The notes below the pieces were generated by a model. The model saw only the letters and a program-made list of their open reading frames with translations. It did no database searches and was not told where the DNA came from. Below, piece after piece: positions 30,384 to 38,526 of a stretch of 64,000 nt of DNA. The DNA comes from Alphaproteobacteria bacterium (GTDB lineage Bacteria > Pseudomonadota > Alphaproteobacteria > Rhodobacterales > Rhodobacteraceae). Both the position numbers and the translations under genes were made by a program. The stretch spans positions 1 to 64,000 of the forward strand of contig JAUHVK010000013.1 in the NCBI GenBank assembly GCA_030425145.1. The letters are read 5' to 3'. Position 1 is the stretch's first letter. The number at the start of each line of letters is the position of its first letter.

Positions 30384-31598
30384 TCAGCGCTCCTTCAGCT
30401 TAACGGCATTGTTGTAGACGTTCATGATCGCCGAAATCCCGAGCGAGATGGCGAGATAGAACAGCATGAGTAGGAAGATCGCTTCGATCGCACGGCCGGT
30501 CTGGTTCAAAGTAATGCCCCCCAGCGTACCGGTCAGGTCCATGTAACCCACCGCAATCGCCAGCGACGAGTTCTTGGTCAGGTTCAGATACTGAGAAATC
30601 AGGGGCGGAATGATCACACGCAGCGCCTGCGGCAGCACGACGAGGTTCATGATCCGACCCGGACGCAGGCCCAAGGACGCGGCCGCCTCGGTTTGGCCCT
30701 TGCTGACGGCGAGAATACCTGCGCGGACGTTTTCCGCGATGAAGGCCGCGGTGTAGATCGACAGGGCAAACCAGAGCGCAATCAGTGAGTTGCGCATAAA
30801 GATCCCGCCCTGGAAGTTGAACCCCTTGAGTTCAGGGTATTCCAGAGAAATCGGCCGCCCGAGGATGAAGTAGGCGATGATCGACGGGATGAAGAAAATC
30901 GCCAGCGACGGCCAGAAGGTCGGGATCAGTTGCCCACGCTCGTAAAGCGCTTTCTTGGCGTAGTTGCGGAACGCGAAAATACCCGCTATCGAAGCAAGGA
31001 AAACGGCGACCACAACACCCGAACCGGCGCCGAACACAGGTGCGGGCAGATAGAAGCCACGGCCCGTGAACGCGAACATGCCAAGCACCATCGACGCTTC
31101 GGCGTCATCGCCACGGAAGTCACGCGGCTGCGGCAGAACGGCGATGAAAACCGCCATGATAATTAGGATCCAGATCAAAACCGGAACGTTTCTGAAGATT
31201 TCGACATAGATCGACATCAATTGGCGCACGAGCCAGTTGTTGCTCAACCTCAGGACGCCAACAACAACTCCGATGATCGTCGCCATGATACATCCCAGAA
31301 AGGCGACAAGCAGGGTGTTCAGCACCCCAACGAGCGAGGCTTGCCAATGAGTCGATTGGCTGGTGTACGGGATCAGCGTCTGGTTGATGTCGTAACCGGC
31401 AGGTTCGCCAAGGAATTTGTACGAGATATTCAGGCCGGCGGCCTGAAGGTTCGCCAAAAGGTTATAGCCCAGATAGGCGAAAGCCAGAATGAGCAGGATC
31501 AGCGCGATGAATTGAAACGTATAGGACCGGTAACGCGTGTCGTTGATCAGCATCGACAGCTGAAACGACCCCGACGGTGGGTCTGAAATCGTGGACAT
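30384..31598 (-). CDS. aapQ: General L-amino acid ABC transporter permease
   Basis: A 404-residue permease partner of AapM. It has about eight membrane segments and the EAA loop at about residue 335 (EAAASLGLRPGRIMNLVVLPQ, split in the alignment). The large periplasmic region between the first helix and the core is typical of AapQ/BztB. It follows aapJ after a 128-base gap that contains a strong hairpin, which probably lowers its expression relative to the binding protein. Confidence 0.95.
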   Translation of the reverse strand: MSTISDPPSGSFQLSMLINDTRYRSYTFQFIALILLILAFAYLGYNLLANLQAAGLNISYKFLGEPAGYDINQTLIPYTSQSTHWQASLVGVLNTLLVAFLGCIMATIIGVVVGVLRLSNNWLVRQLMSIYVEIFRNVPVLIWILIIMAVFIAVLPQPRDFRGDDAEASMVLGMFAFTGRGFYLPAPVFGAGSGVVVAVFLASIAGIFAFRNYAKKALYERGQLIPTFWPSLAIFFIPSIIAYFILGRPISLEYPELKGFNFQGGIFMRNSLIALWFALSIYTAAFIAENVRAGILAVSKGQTEAAASLGLRPGRIMNLVVLPQALRVIIPPLISQYLNLTKNSSLAIAVGYMDLTGTLGGITLNQTGRAIEAIFLLMLFYLAISLGISAIMNVYNNAVKLKER

Positions 31599-31682
31599 TG
31601 TTTTATCCCTGTGTATCCGGACTCTCTTGGCGGCGCTTGTCGCGCTCTACTGCCGAATCCGAAGGCTTTTTGTTTGATTTGA

Positions 31683-31712
31683 AAAAGGGCGCGGAGTGAT
31701 CCGCGCCCTTTT
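31683..31712 (-). terminator. Partial terminator between aapJ and aapQ
   Basis: Arms AAAAGGGCGCGGA (31683-31695) and TCCGCGCCCTTTT (31700-31712), loop GTGA. On the minus strand it is followed by a T-rich run. It lies 15 bases after the aapJ stop and before aapQ, the position where binding-protein operons reduce downstream expression. Confidence 0.85.
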
Positions 31713-31726
31713 CCGTAGTCGCTGTA

Positions 31727-32746
31727 TTAGCGGAAGGGCGGGCTGTAGAGCAGGCCACCTTCGGTCCACTGTGCGTTCAGACCACGCGCCAGACCGATCG
31801 GTGTGTTCTCACCGATGTTCTTTTCGAACAGTTCACCGTAGTTGCCGCCGGCAGCAATTGCCTTAACGGCCCAGTCTGCATCGAGACCCAGCATCGCGCC
31901 GAGCGTACCTTCGGTACCCAGCAGACGGTTGATTTCCGGGTTGCTGCCCGCTGCTGCTGCCAGTTCTGCAACGTTAGCCGAGGTCACACCCAGTTCTTCT
32001 GCCGCGATGAGCGCGTTCAGCGTCCAGCGTGCGATGTCGCCCCACTGGTTGTCGCCGTGACGGACGAGCGGACCCAGCGGCTCTTTCGAAATGATTTCCG
32101 GCAGAACGACGTGGTCGCCCGGGTTTTCGAAAGCAGCACGTGTCGCGGCGAGACCGGACGCGTCTGTTGTGTAAACGTCGCATGCACCTTCGAGGTACAG
32201 CGGCTGTGCTTCAGCGTTGGTTTCGATCGGAACCGGCTCGTAGCTGATGTTGTTTGCACGGAAGAAGTCCGCGAGGTTCAGCTCGGTTGTGGTGCCGGTC
32301 TGAATGCAGACAGTCGCGCCGTCGAGTTCTTTCGCCGAGGAAACACCCAGCTCCTTCGGAACCATGAAGCCCTGACCGTCGTAGTAGTTGACGCCAACGA
32401 ATTCAAAGCCGAGATCGACATCACGCGAGAACGTCCATGTGGTGTTCCGTGCCAGCAGGTCGATTTCGCCGGACGCCAGAGCGGTGAAGCGTGTCTTGCC
32501 TGTGGTCGGCACGAATTCAACTGCGGCCGGATCGCCGAGAACGGCGGCGGCGACGGCGCGGCATACGCCTACGTCAAAGCCTTCCCATTCGCCGTTCGCG
32601 TTCGGCGCTGCAAAACCGACGAGACCGGTTGTCACACCGCAGTTCAGCTTGCCGCGTGCTTTCACGTCGTCAAGCGTGGCGGCGGACGCAACACCAGCCG
32701 AAAGGCCGGCCACGGTCATCGCGCCAAGAATTGCAATTTTTTTCAT
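31727..32746 (-). CDS. aapJ: General L-amino acid ABC transporter binding protein
   Basis: A 339-residue periplasmic solute-binding protein of family 3. The signal peptide is MKKIAILGAMTVAGLSAGVASA, followed by ATLDDVKARGKLNCGVTTGL, a classic AapJ/BztA start. The start at 32746 has AGGAAGAGG 6 or more bases upstream; the longer frame to 32800 has no signal at its N terminus. It heads the aap operon. A hairpin-like palindrome lies about 75 bases upstream. Confidence 0.96.
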   Translation of the reverse strand: MKKIAILGAMTVAGLSAGVASAATLDDVKARGKLNCGVTTGLVGFAAPNANGEWEGFDVGVCRAVAAAVLGDPAAVEFVPTTGKTRFTALASGEIDLLARNTTWTFSRDVDLGFEFVGVNYYDGQGFMVPKELGVSSAKELDGATVCIQTGTTTELNLADFFRANNISYEPVPIETNAEAQPLYLEGACDVYTTDASGLAATRAAFENPGDHVVLPEIISKEPLGPLVRHGDNQWGDIARWTLNALIAAEELGVTSANVAELAAAAGSNPEINRLLGTEGTLGAMLGLDADWAVKAIAAGGNYGELFEKNIGENTPIGLARGLNAQWTEGGLLYSPPFR

Positions 32747-32818
32747 GTTTACCTCTTCCTGTTTACCCGCACCTTTGAGTGCGGTTTCTGACGAACGCAT
32801 ATGCGCTCATACGACGAA

Positions 32819-32836
32819 AGTAGGGAACCCCCTACT
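32819..32836. promoter_or_regulatory. Palindrome in the aapJ promoter region
   Basis: AGTAGGG (32819-32825), AACC, CCCTACT (32830-32836) is a perfect inverted repeat 73 bases before the aapJ start and downstream of the ATP12 stop. It could be an operator for aap regulation or a short hairpin ending the ATP12 operon. There is no T-run, which favours a protein-binding site. Confidence 0.45.
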
Positions 32837-32915
32837 CGCGATGGCCGTGATTTTGCGGGAATTCAACTGCGAAGGTCAAGCCGCATGGCCTAATTTTTGA
32901 TCAGAACTCTTCAGA

Positions 32916-33647
32916 TTACCCAGCGTCAGCCCGGCTTTGCTCGTTCAACAATCGCATGAATTCGAAGGCGTGCAAAAAGGCTGCTTTTTTGTACTCGGCC
33001 ATTTCCATCGCCTCTTCGTCTTCACCCCATTGTTCTTGCTGCCAAATTTCATCGACGCGCGACAATTCCCAAAGCTCTTGATCTGGCTTGAGCTCCGCTT
33101 TCGCGGCAAATCCGATGATTAATGAACCGCTGATCGCAACCAGATCGTGAAATGCCGCAAGTTCGAAAACCGTCATATCGTGTACGATTTTCCGCAGTGT
33201 CGCCACCGCCTGCGGGTCCTGCGGACTGTGCATGACACCAATCCGAGGCTCCAGACGGGCGCCAAAGGTGTTTACGGCCCACTCCAACAACGGATCCCAC
33301 GCAGCGGCCTGTCGGGCGACAAGCTCTTCCGGCATGTCCGCGCGGTAGCACAACAGATCGCTGTCGCCATAATCTGCAAGCATATCAGCGACTTCCGCAT
33401 GCTGGATCGCAACCTTGTCGACAGCCGCATTGGCGGTTCTGGTAAACGGCATGGTGCGCGGGTCAATGCGCTCCTCCTGCGAGTCGAACTCGTGGGCGAT
33501 TCTCTCGGCGACAACCTGCGTCGGGACATTCAGAACCGCTTTTGCAGGTGTCCGTACCGGACGGCCATCTAAGAAAATCCCGTAACCCTGATCTGTCGCC
33601 TTTGTGCTTGCAGATGTCCAAAAGCGTTTCGGTGCCCATTCACTCAT
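32916..33647 (-). CDS. ATP12 family F1-ATPase assembly chaperone
   Basis: A 243-residue homologue of mitochondrial Atp12, which chaperones the F1 alpha subunit. The family beginning RFWTSASTKATDQGYGIFLDGRPVRTP is clear (split here at residues 9-35), as are the EFDSQEERIDPRTMPFTR segment and the acidic C-terminal region (WGEDEEAMEMAEYKKAA). It is the last gene of a four-gene operon whose members overlap by 1-4 bases, far from the atp genes. Confidence 0.93.
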   Translation of the reverse strand: MSEWAPKRFWTSASTKATDQGYGIFLDGRPVRTPAKAVLNVPTQVVAERIAHEFDSQEERIDPRTMPFTRTANAAVDKVAIQHAEVADMLADYGDSDLLCYRADMPEELVARQAAAWDPLLEWAVNTFGARLEPRIGVMHSPQDPQAVATLRKIVHDMTVFELAAFHDLVAISGSLIIGFAAKAELKPDQELWELSRVDEIWQQEQWGEDEEAMEMAEYKKAAFLHAFEFMRLLNEQSRADAG

Positions 33648-34327
33648 GCGCGTTCCTCAATCCAACGTTCCAGTGCGACCATCAACTCATCCGTTGTGTT
33701 CACGATCATGTCTGCATCGGCAAGGTATTCGGCGGGGTGATTGCCCCAGGTCACGCCTATAGCGCGAGTGCCGGCAGCCTTGGCCATCATCATGTCATAG
33801 CTGGTGTCCCCAACCATGATCGCGTCTTCCGCCGCAACGCCGGTATCGCTCAATGCGGCAAACAACATGCTTGGGTGCGGTTTCGACGGATGCGTATCTG
33901 CGACCTGAGTCGACTGGAAATATCCCTCCAACCCATGCTGTGCGATGATCCGGTCAAGTCCGCGGCGCGACATGCCTGTCGCCGTGGCCATCAAAGCGAA
34001 GTCTTCGCGACGCAACCGGTCGAGAATGTCGCGAATGCCAGGGAAGAACACTACCTTGGCGTCCTGTCCCGCAGCTGTGTGACGGGCGAACGACGCGGAT
34101 TTGTAACCGACAGCCAAAGCATTATGCACTGATGTCGGCTGATCCGGCACCAACTGCGCCATCAACTCCGGCAAGGACAACCCAACGCCATGAAGGATGG
34201 CATCCCGCGACGGCACTGGAAGCCCAACGCCCGCAAAGGCGGTTTCCATCGCGTCGATGATATGCACCCGACTGTCTACAAGCGTCCCATCGACATCAAA
34301 CACGACCAGTCGAAGACGGTCGGGCAT
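33644..34327 (-). CDS. HAD-IA hydrolase, phosphoglycolate phosphatase-like
   Basis: A 227-residue haloacid dehalogenase-superfamily phosphatase. Motif I is FDVDGTLVDS, motif II TATGMSRRG (Thr), motif III includes KPHPSM, and motif IV is MVGDTSYDM. The substrate may be phosphoglycolate or pyrophosphate-like small phosphoesters; sequence alone does not decide. The ATG at 34327 overlaps the rluC stop by one base (TGATG); a preceding TTG is a weaker alternative. The gene ends 4 bases inside the ATP12 gene. Confidence 0.9.
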   Translation of the reverse strand: MPDRLRLVVFDVDGTLVDSRVHIIDAMETAFAGVGLPVPSRDAILHGVGLSLPELMAQLVPDQPTSVHNALAVGYKSASFARHTAAGQDAKVVFFPGIRDILDRLRREDFALMATATGMSRRGLDRIIAQHGLEGYFQSTQVADTHPSKPHPSMLFAALSDTGVAAEDAIMVGDTSYDMMMAKAAGTRAIGVTWGNHPAEYLADADMIVNTTDELMVALERWIEERA

Positions 34328-35370
34328 CAATCGATATCCTCAAACGGGTCAGCAGGCACATCGCGTGGATCCCATTGCAGGAAATTCCAAGTGTGCTCCA
34401 TGTGTTCGGGTAGAGGGGCAGTAATGGTCAGCTGCGATCCGGTGACCGGATGGCGCAACGAGATCGACCGTGCGTGGAGGTGCAGCTTACGGCTGATACC
34501 GCCGCCCAGCATAGCCCCCCACCCATCGCCAAGGTTCTCCTGCCCCGATCCGCCGTACTTGCCATCGCCGATAATCGGATGACCGATTTCCGCCATATGT
34601 GCGCGCAGCTGGTGGGTACGCCCGGTGATCGGCACCATCGCCACCCATGCCGCGCGCTTCGCCAGCGCGCTAAGAACGGCGTAGTCTGTCGTCGCATGTT
34701 TGGCACCTTCGGTGGTGGCAACGTCACGCGGATGCACAGCGCGCATCTTTTCGTTCTCCCCGCCAGACCCATGCCCCGGCGCCTTGACCAGTCCCAGCTT
34801 GATCGTCCCCATCTGCGGTGACGGCACACCTGCCACGGCGGCCCAGTAGATCTTGCGGGTCTCGCGTGCGCGGAACGCCTCGGTCAACGCGCCAGCGACC
34901 GCGCGGGTCCGCGCGAGCAGCAGAACTCCGGATGTGTCTTTGTCCAGACGATGCACCAGCCGGGGCTTTTCATCATACCCGAAGGTCAGTGCTTCAGCGA
35001 GCCCGTCAACGTGGCGAGTTTGCTTGCTCCCACCTTGGGTCGGCAGACCCGGCGGCTTGTTCAACGCGATGATGTAATCGTCTTTATACAGCACCAGAGA
35101 TTTCATCATCTCAGCGTCCTTATCGGACACGGCAGGCTTGGGACGCGACTCGACCTCACCCGGCGCTGGCAGCGGCGGGATGCGCACCTCCTGCCCGGTG
35201 GCAAGGCGGGTGCTGGCCTTTACGCGGCCCCCATCGACCCGCAGTTCACCTTTGCGGCACATCTTTTCGATCCGCCCCTGCGCAAGATGCGGGAAAAGGC
35301 GTTTCAGCCAACGGTCAAGGCGCTGGTCCGAATCCCCCGGCCCAACAGTGATGATCTGAACCTGACTCAT
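34327..35370 (-). CDS. rluC: RluA-family 23S rRNA pseudouridine synthase (RluC-like)
   Basis: A 347-residue pseudouridine synthase. An N-terminal S4 RNA-binding domain (about 12-75, RLDRWLKRLFPHL) precedes the catalytic domain, whose Asp is in RLVHRLDKDTSGVLLLA (about residue 145). The GRTHQLRAHM segment and PIIGDGKYGG are family marks. The RluA/RluC/RluD subclasses are close, so RluC is a probable rather than certain assignment. It overlaps crcB and the HAD gene at its ends. Confidence 0.9.
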   Translation of the reverse strand: MSQVQIITVGPGDSDQRLDRWLKRLFPHLAQGRIEKMCRKGELRVDGGRVKASTRLATGQEVRIPPLPAPGEVESRPKPAVSDKDAEMMKSLVLYKDDYIIALNKPPGLPTQGGSKQTRHVDGLAEALTFGYDEKPRLVHRLDKDTSGVLLLARTRAVAGALTEAFRARETRKIYWAAVAGVPSPQMGTIKLGLVKAPGHGSGGENEKMRAVHPRDVATTEGAKHATTDYAVLSALAKRAAWVAMVPITGRTHQLRAHMAEIGHPIIGDGKYGGSGQENLGDGWGAMLGGGISRKLHLHARSISLRHPVTGSQLTITAPLPEHMEHTWNFLQWDPRDVPADPFEDID

Positions 35371-35747
35371 GCAAAGACACTCCGTGCCACCAAAAGGCCC
35401 AAGGCCAATCCGCCCACCGACAGAACGACCGAAAGCACGACATATAACAGAGCCGAACCCACCTGTCCGCGCTCGATTAACGTCATGGTTTCAAGCGAAA
35501 ACGCCGAGAACGTGGTAAACCCGCCCAGAACCCCCGTCATCACAAAGGGCGATAAATGTGTGATACCGCGATGGGCTGCAGCGGCAGCAAACACGCCCAT
35601 CAGAAACGATCCCAGAATGTTGACCGCCATAATGGCGAACGGAAAATCAGTTGGCCCGACAAGGCGCAGAATACCCACCCCGGACAAATACCGAAGGGAT
35701 GCGCCAATGGCGCCGCCAAGGGCGACAAGGGACAGGGTGGTCAACAT
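35367..35747 (-). CDS. crcB: Fluoride efflux channel CrcB (Fluc)
   Basis: A 126-residue four-helix membrane protein that exports fluoride as a dual-topology dimer. It shows the family marks GGAIGASLRYL, the NILGSFLMG asparagine pore motif and GVLGGFTTFSAFS (phenylalanine box). The start at 35747 fits the family; a longer open frame reaching into the divergent gene is not credible. It is the first gene of the crcB–rluC–HAD–ATP12 operon. I saw no fluoride riboswitch in the roughly 100-base leader. Confidence 0.93.
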   Translation of the reverse strand: MLTTLSLVALGGAIGASLRYLSGVGILRLVGPTDFPFAIMAVNILGSFLMGVFAAAAAHRGITHLSPFVMTGVLGGFTTFSAFSLETMTLIERGQVGSALLYVVLSVVLSVGGLALGLLVARSVFA

Positions 35748-35781
35748 GCAGGCTCTCTCGCGCGGCCTCAGAAAGATGTCA

Positions 35782-35798
35782 AGCAATGGCCCATTGCT
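35782..35798. promoter_or_regulatory. Palindrome between crcB and the multicopper oxidase
   Basis: AGCAATGG, a central C, then CCATTGCT form a perfect 8+1+8 inverted repeat in the 102-base gap between the divergent genes. A TTGACA lies next to it on the minus strand. The position suits an operator that acts on one or both promoters. The regulator is unknown. Confidence 0.45.
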
Positions 35799-35849
35799 CT
35801 TTCCAGTGCGCCAACTAAGCTTTTCAACAACAGTATTGGAGGAGCCGAC

Positions 35850-37214
35850 ATGCAGCGTCGTCAGTTTTTGGGCAGTCTTGCAGCAGCGAGCCTTTTTCCG
35901 CGCGGCGGAATAGCCCAGACGGCCCCGATGCGATTGATCGCGGCGCCGCATCGGCAACAGGTCCTGCCCGTCGGCTATCCCGATACCGCGATGTGGAGCT
36001 TTGACGCCACCTTCCCCGGTAAGGCGCTTCGCTTCAAACAGGGGGACCGCCTTGGCATCACCGTGGAAAACCAACTGCCACAGCCGACCTCGGTTCACTG
36101 GCACGGCCTGAGACTGGATAACGCCATGGACGGCGTGCCGGGTCTGACACAAGCTCCGATAGAACAGGGCGCGTCGTTTGAGTACGATTTCGCCCTGCCG
36201 GATGCGGGCACCTATTGGTACCACAGCCACGCGAAAAGCATGGAGCAGGTCGAACGTGGACTCTACGGCCCACTGATCATTGACGAGACCGAGCCGCCGG
36301 ACGTGGATCAGGACATAACCCTGATGATCGACGACATTCGGCTAGAGCAGGATGGCAACCTTGCCGCCTTCGACAATTTCCACGACCTCAGCCACGCAGG
36401 GCGGATTGGCAATCTCTGGCTTGCCAACGGACAGATCGACCCGGCCTACCCGTTAAAACGCGGTGACCGGGTGCGCCTCAGATTGATCAGCGCCGCCAAT
36501 GCGCGAGTATTTACACTTGGCTTACAAGGGTTTGACGGCTGGGTCGTGGCGCTGGACGGGATGCCATTGAAAGACCCCCGAACCCTGCCCGAAGAACTTG
36601 TTCTTGCCCCGGCCCAGCGGATGGACCTGATCCTCGACGTAACGACCGACAGCGAAGAGGCTTTTCTTATCACGTTCGAGCGCGACGGCGGCTATGCCAT
36701 CGCGCACTTCCCGGTCACGGGCCCTTCCAAAGCGGCGCGGTCGGAAAAGGTAATCCTGCCGCCAAACCCGGACTTCCCGATTGATCTGGCGAATGCCCGC
36801 ACGGCAACACTCATGATCGAAGGCGGGGCGATGGGCGGAATGCGCGCGGCTCGCGTCGACGGGCAGGAGTTGGACGCACGCGAACTTGCCGGGCGCGGTC
36901 TTTTCTGGGCGCTGAACGGCGTGGCGGGACGGCCCGAGACACCGCTGCTGGATGTCTCGCTTGGGGAAACCGTGCGCATCGGCATGGCCAACAACACGGC
37001 TTTCCCGCACGGGATGCACCTGCACGGGATGCATTTCTCGGAAGTGTTCTCCGATGGAACGCTTGGCCCCTTGCGCGATACGATCCTGCTCAACCCGCAA
37101 GACACCCGCGAGATCGCGTTTCAGGCGCATAATCCGGGCGATTGGCTGTTCCATTGCCACATGCTCGCGCATCATCAGGCTGGCATGGGCACATGGATCC
37201 GGGTGTCAGCCTGA
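35850..37214 (+). CDS. Tat-exported multicopper oxidase
   Basis: A 454-residue three-domain multicopper oxidase. The N terminus carries a Tat signal (RRQFLGSLAAASLFP). All copper motifs are present: HWHG (residues 83-86), HSH (125-127), a C-terminal HGMHLHG (HxxHxH) and HCHMLAHHQAGM supplying trinuclear and type 1 ligands with an axial Met. This favours a real oxidase (CueO/laccase-like, perhaps cuprous or phenol oxidation), not the copper-free SufI. GGAGGAG precedes the ATG at 35850. It is divergent from crcB and convergent with rarA, only 4 bases away. No methionine-rich copper-response loop was noticed. Confidence 0.92.
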   Translation: MQRRQFLGSLAAASLFPRGGIAQTAPMRLIAAPHRQQVLPVGYPDTAMWSFDATFPGKALRFKQGDRLGITVENQLPQPTSVHWHGLRLDNAMDGVPGLTQAPIEQGASFEYDFALPDAGTYWYHSHAKSMEQVERGLYGPLIIDETEPPDVDQDITLMIDDIRLEQDGNLAAFDNFHDLSHAGRIGNLWLANGQIDPAYPLKRGDRVRLRLISAANARVFTLGLQGFDGWVVALDGMPLKDPRTLPEELVLAPAQRMDLILDVTTDSEEAFLITFERDGGYAIAHFPVTGPSKAARSEKVILPPNPDFPIDLANARTATLMIEGGAMGGMRAARVDGQELDARELAGRGLFWALNGVAGRPETPLLDVSLGETVRIGMANNTAFPHGMHLHGMHFSEVFSDGTLGPLRDTILLNPQDTREIAFQAHNPGDWLFHCHMLAHHQAGMGTWIRVSA

Positions 37215-37218
37215 CCGA

Positions 37219-38523
37219 TCAGCCGTTTCGCTTGGCGCGCAGTTTGGCGAAATATTCGATGCGCTTTTTCAGGTCGCGCTCGAACCCGCGTTCCACGGGC
37301 GCATAGAAGTCCGTGCGCCCCATCGACTCGGGGAAATAGTCCTGCCCGGAAAACCCGTCATCGGCGTCGTGGTCATAGGCATAGCCCGACCCGTAGCCCT
37401 GATCCTTCATAAGCTTGGTCGGCGCATTCAGGATGTGTTTGGGCGGCACCAGTGATCCGGTCTTCTTCGCTGCTGCCCGCGCTGCCTTGTAGGCCACGTA
37501 AACGCCGTTCGATTTCGGAGCGAGGGCGATGTAGACCAGCGCCTGCGCGATGGCCAATTCGCCTTCGGGGCTACCCAGCCTTTCAAAGGTTTCCCAGCTT
37601 TGCAGGCACACCGCCTGCGCCTGCGGATCGGCCAGGCCGATGTCTTCGACCGCCATGCGGGTGATGCGACGCGCCAGATAGCGTGGGTCTTCGCCCGCAT
37701 CGAGCATCCGCGCAAACCAGTAGAGCGCCGCATCCGGGTCCGACCCTCGGACCGATTTGTGCAGTGCAGAAATCAGGTTGTAATGCGCATCGCCTGACTT
37801 GTCGTATTGCGCCGCGCGCTTCATAAGCCGTTGGCCGAGCGCCGCGCTGTCGAGCGGTTTATCGACATGCCATGCCATGACCTGTTCAATCAGGTTGAGC
37901 AGCGCGCGACCGTCGCCATCGGCCATCTCAAGCAGGTTTTCCCGCGCCGGACCATCGAGAGGTAGCGTGCGGCCCAGCTCAACCTCGGCCCGTTGCGCCA
38001 GTCGCTCAAGATCCGCGAGTTCAAGCCGTTCCAACACGAGAACCTGAGCCCGACTGAGCAAAGCGGCGTTGAGTTCGAATGACGGGTTCTCCGTCGTCGC
38101 CCCCACCAAGAGGATCGTGCCATCCTCCATATGCGGCAGGAACCCGTCCTGCTGTGCTTTGTTGAAGCGGTGAATTTCGTCCACAAACAACAGCGTGCCC
38201 TGCCCCGCCTTGCGCCGTTGCTTGGCCGCGTCAAAGACTTTGCGTAATTCCGGCACACCAGAAAAGATCGCGCTGATCTGGACGAAATGCAGGTCAGTCT
38301 CATCCGCCAGCAGCCGCGCAATTGTGGTCTTGCCGACACCCGGCGGCCCCCAGAAAATCACCGACCCGAGGCTTCCCGCCTCTAGCATCACCGTCAGCGG
38401 GGCATCCGGGCCAATAACTTGCGACTGGCCGATCACGTCGGAAAGCTTACGGGGGCGCAACCGATCCGCCAGCGGTCGGGGCGCATCCTTGGTCGCGTCA
38501 TCCGTATCGAAGAGATCCGCCAC
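37219..38523 (-). CDS. rarA: Replication-associated recombination protein A
   Basis: A 434-residue AAA+ ATPase related to clamp loaders, acting at stalled forks. Walker A is WGPPGVGKTT, Walker B LLFVDEIHRFN, sensor 1 GATTENPS, and the C-terminal MgsA domain includes SALHKSVRGSDPDAALYW. The N-terminal PLADRLRPRKLSDVIGQ is typical. It begins 3 bases after the stop of the Deg protease gene, so the two are cotranscribed. Confidence 0.96.
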   Translation of the reverse strand: MADLFDTDDATKDAPRPLADRLRPRKLSDVIGQSQVIGPDAPLTVMLEAGSLGSVIFWGPPGVGKTTIARLLADETDLHFVQISAIFSGVPELRKVFDAAKQRRKAGQGTLLFVDEIHRFNKAQQDGFLPHMEDGTILLVGATTENPSFELNAALLSRAQVLVLERLELADLERLAQRAEVELGRTLPLDGPARENLLEMADGDGRALLNLIEQVMAWHVDKPLDSAALGQRLMKRAAQYDKSGDAHYNLISALHKSVRGSDPDAALYWFARMLDAGEDPRYLARRITRMAVEDIGLADPQAQAVCLQSWETFERLGSPEGELAIAQALVYIALAPKSNGVYVAYKAARAAAKKTGSLVPPKHILNAPTKLMKDQGYGSGYAYDHDADDGFSGQDYFPESMGRTDFYAPVERGFERDLKKRIEYFAKLRAKRNG

Positions 38524-38526
38524 CGT

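Noticed and set aside
35748-35849. Fluoride riboswitch upstream of crcB
   Set aside because: The short leader shows no match to the conserved riboswitch core; a palindrome is present instead.
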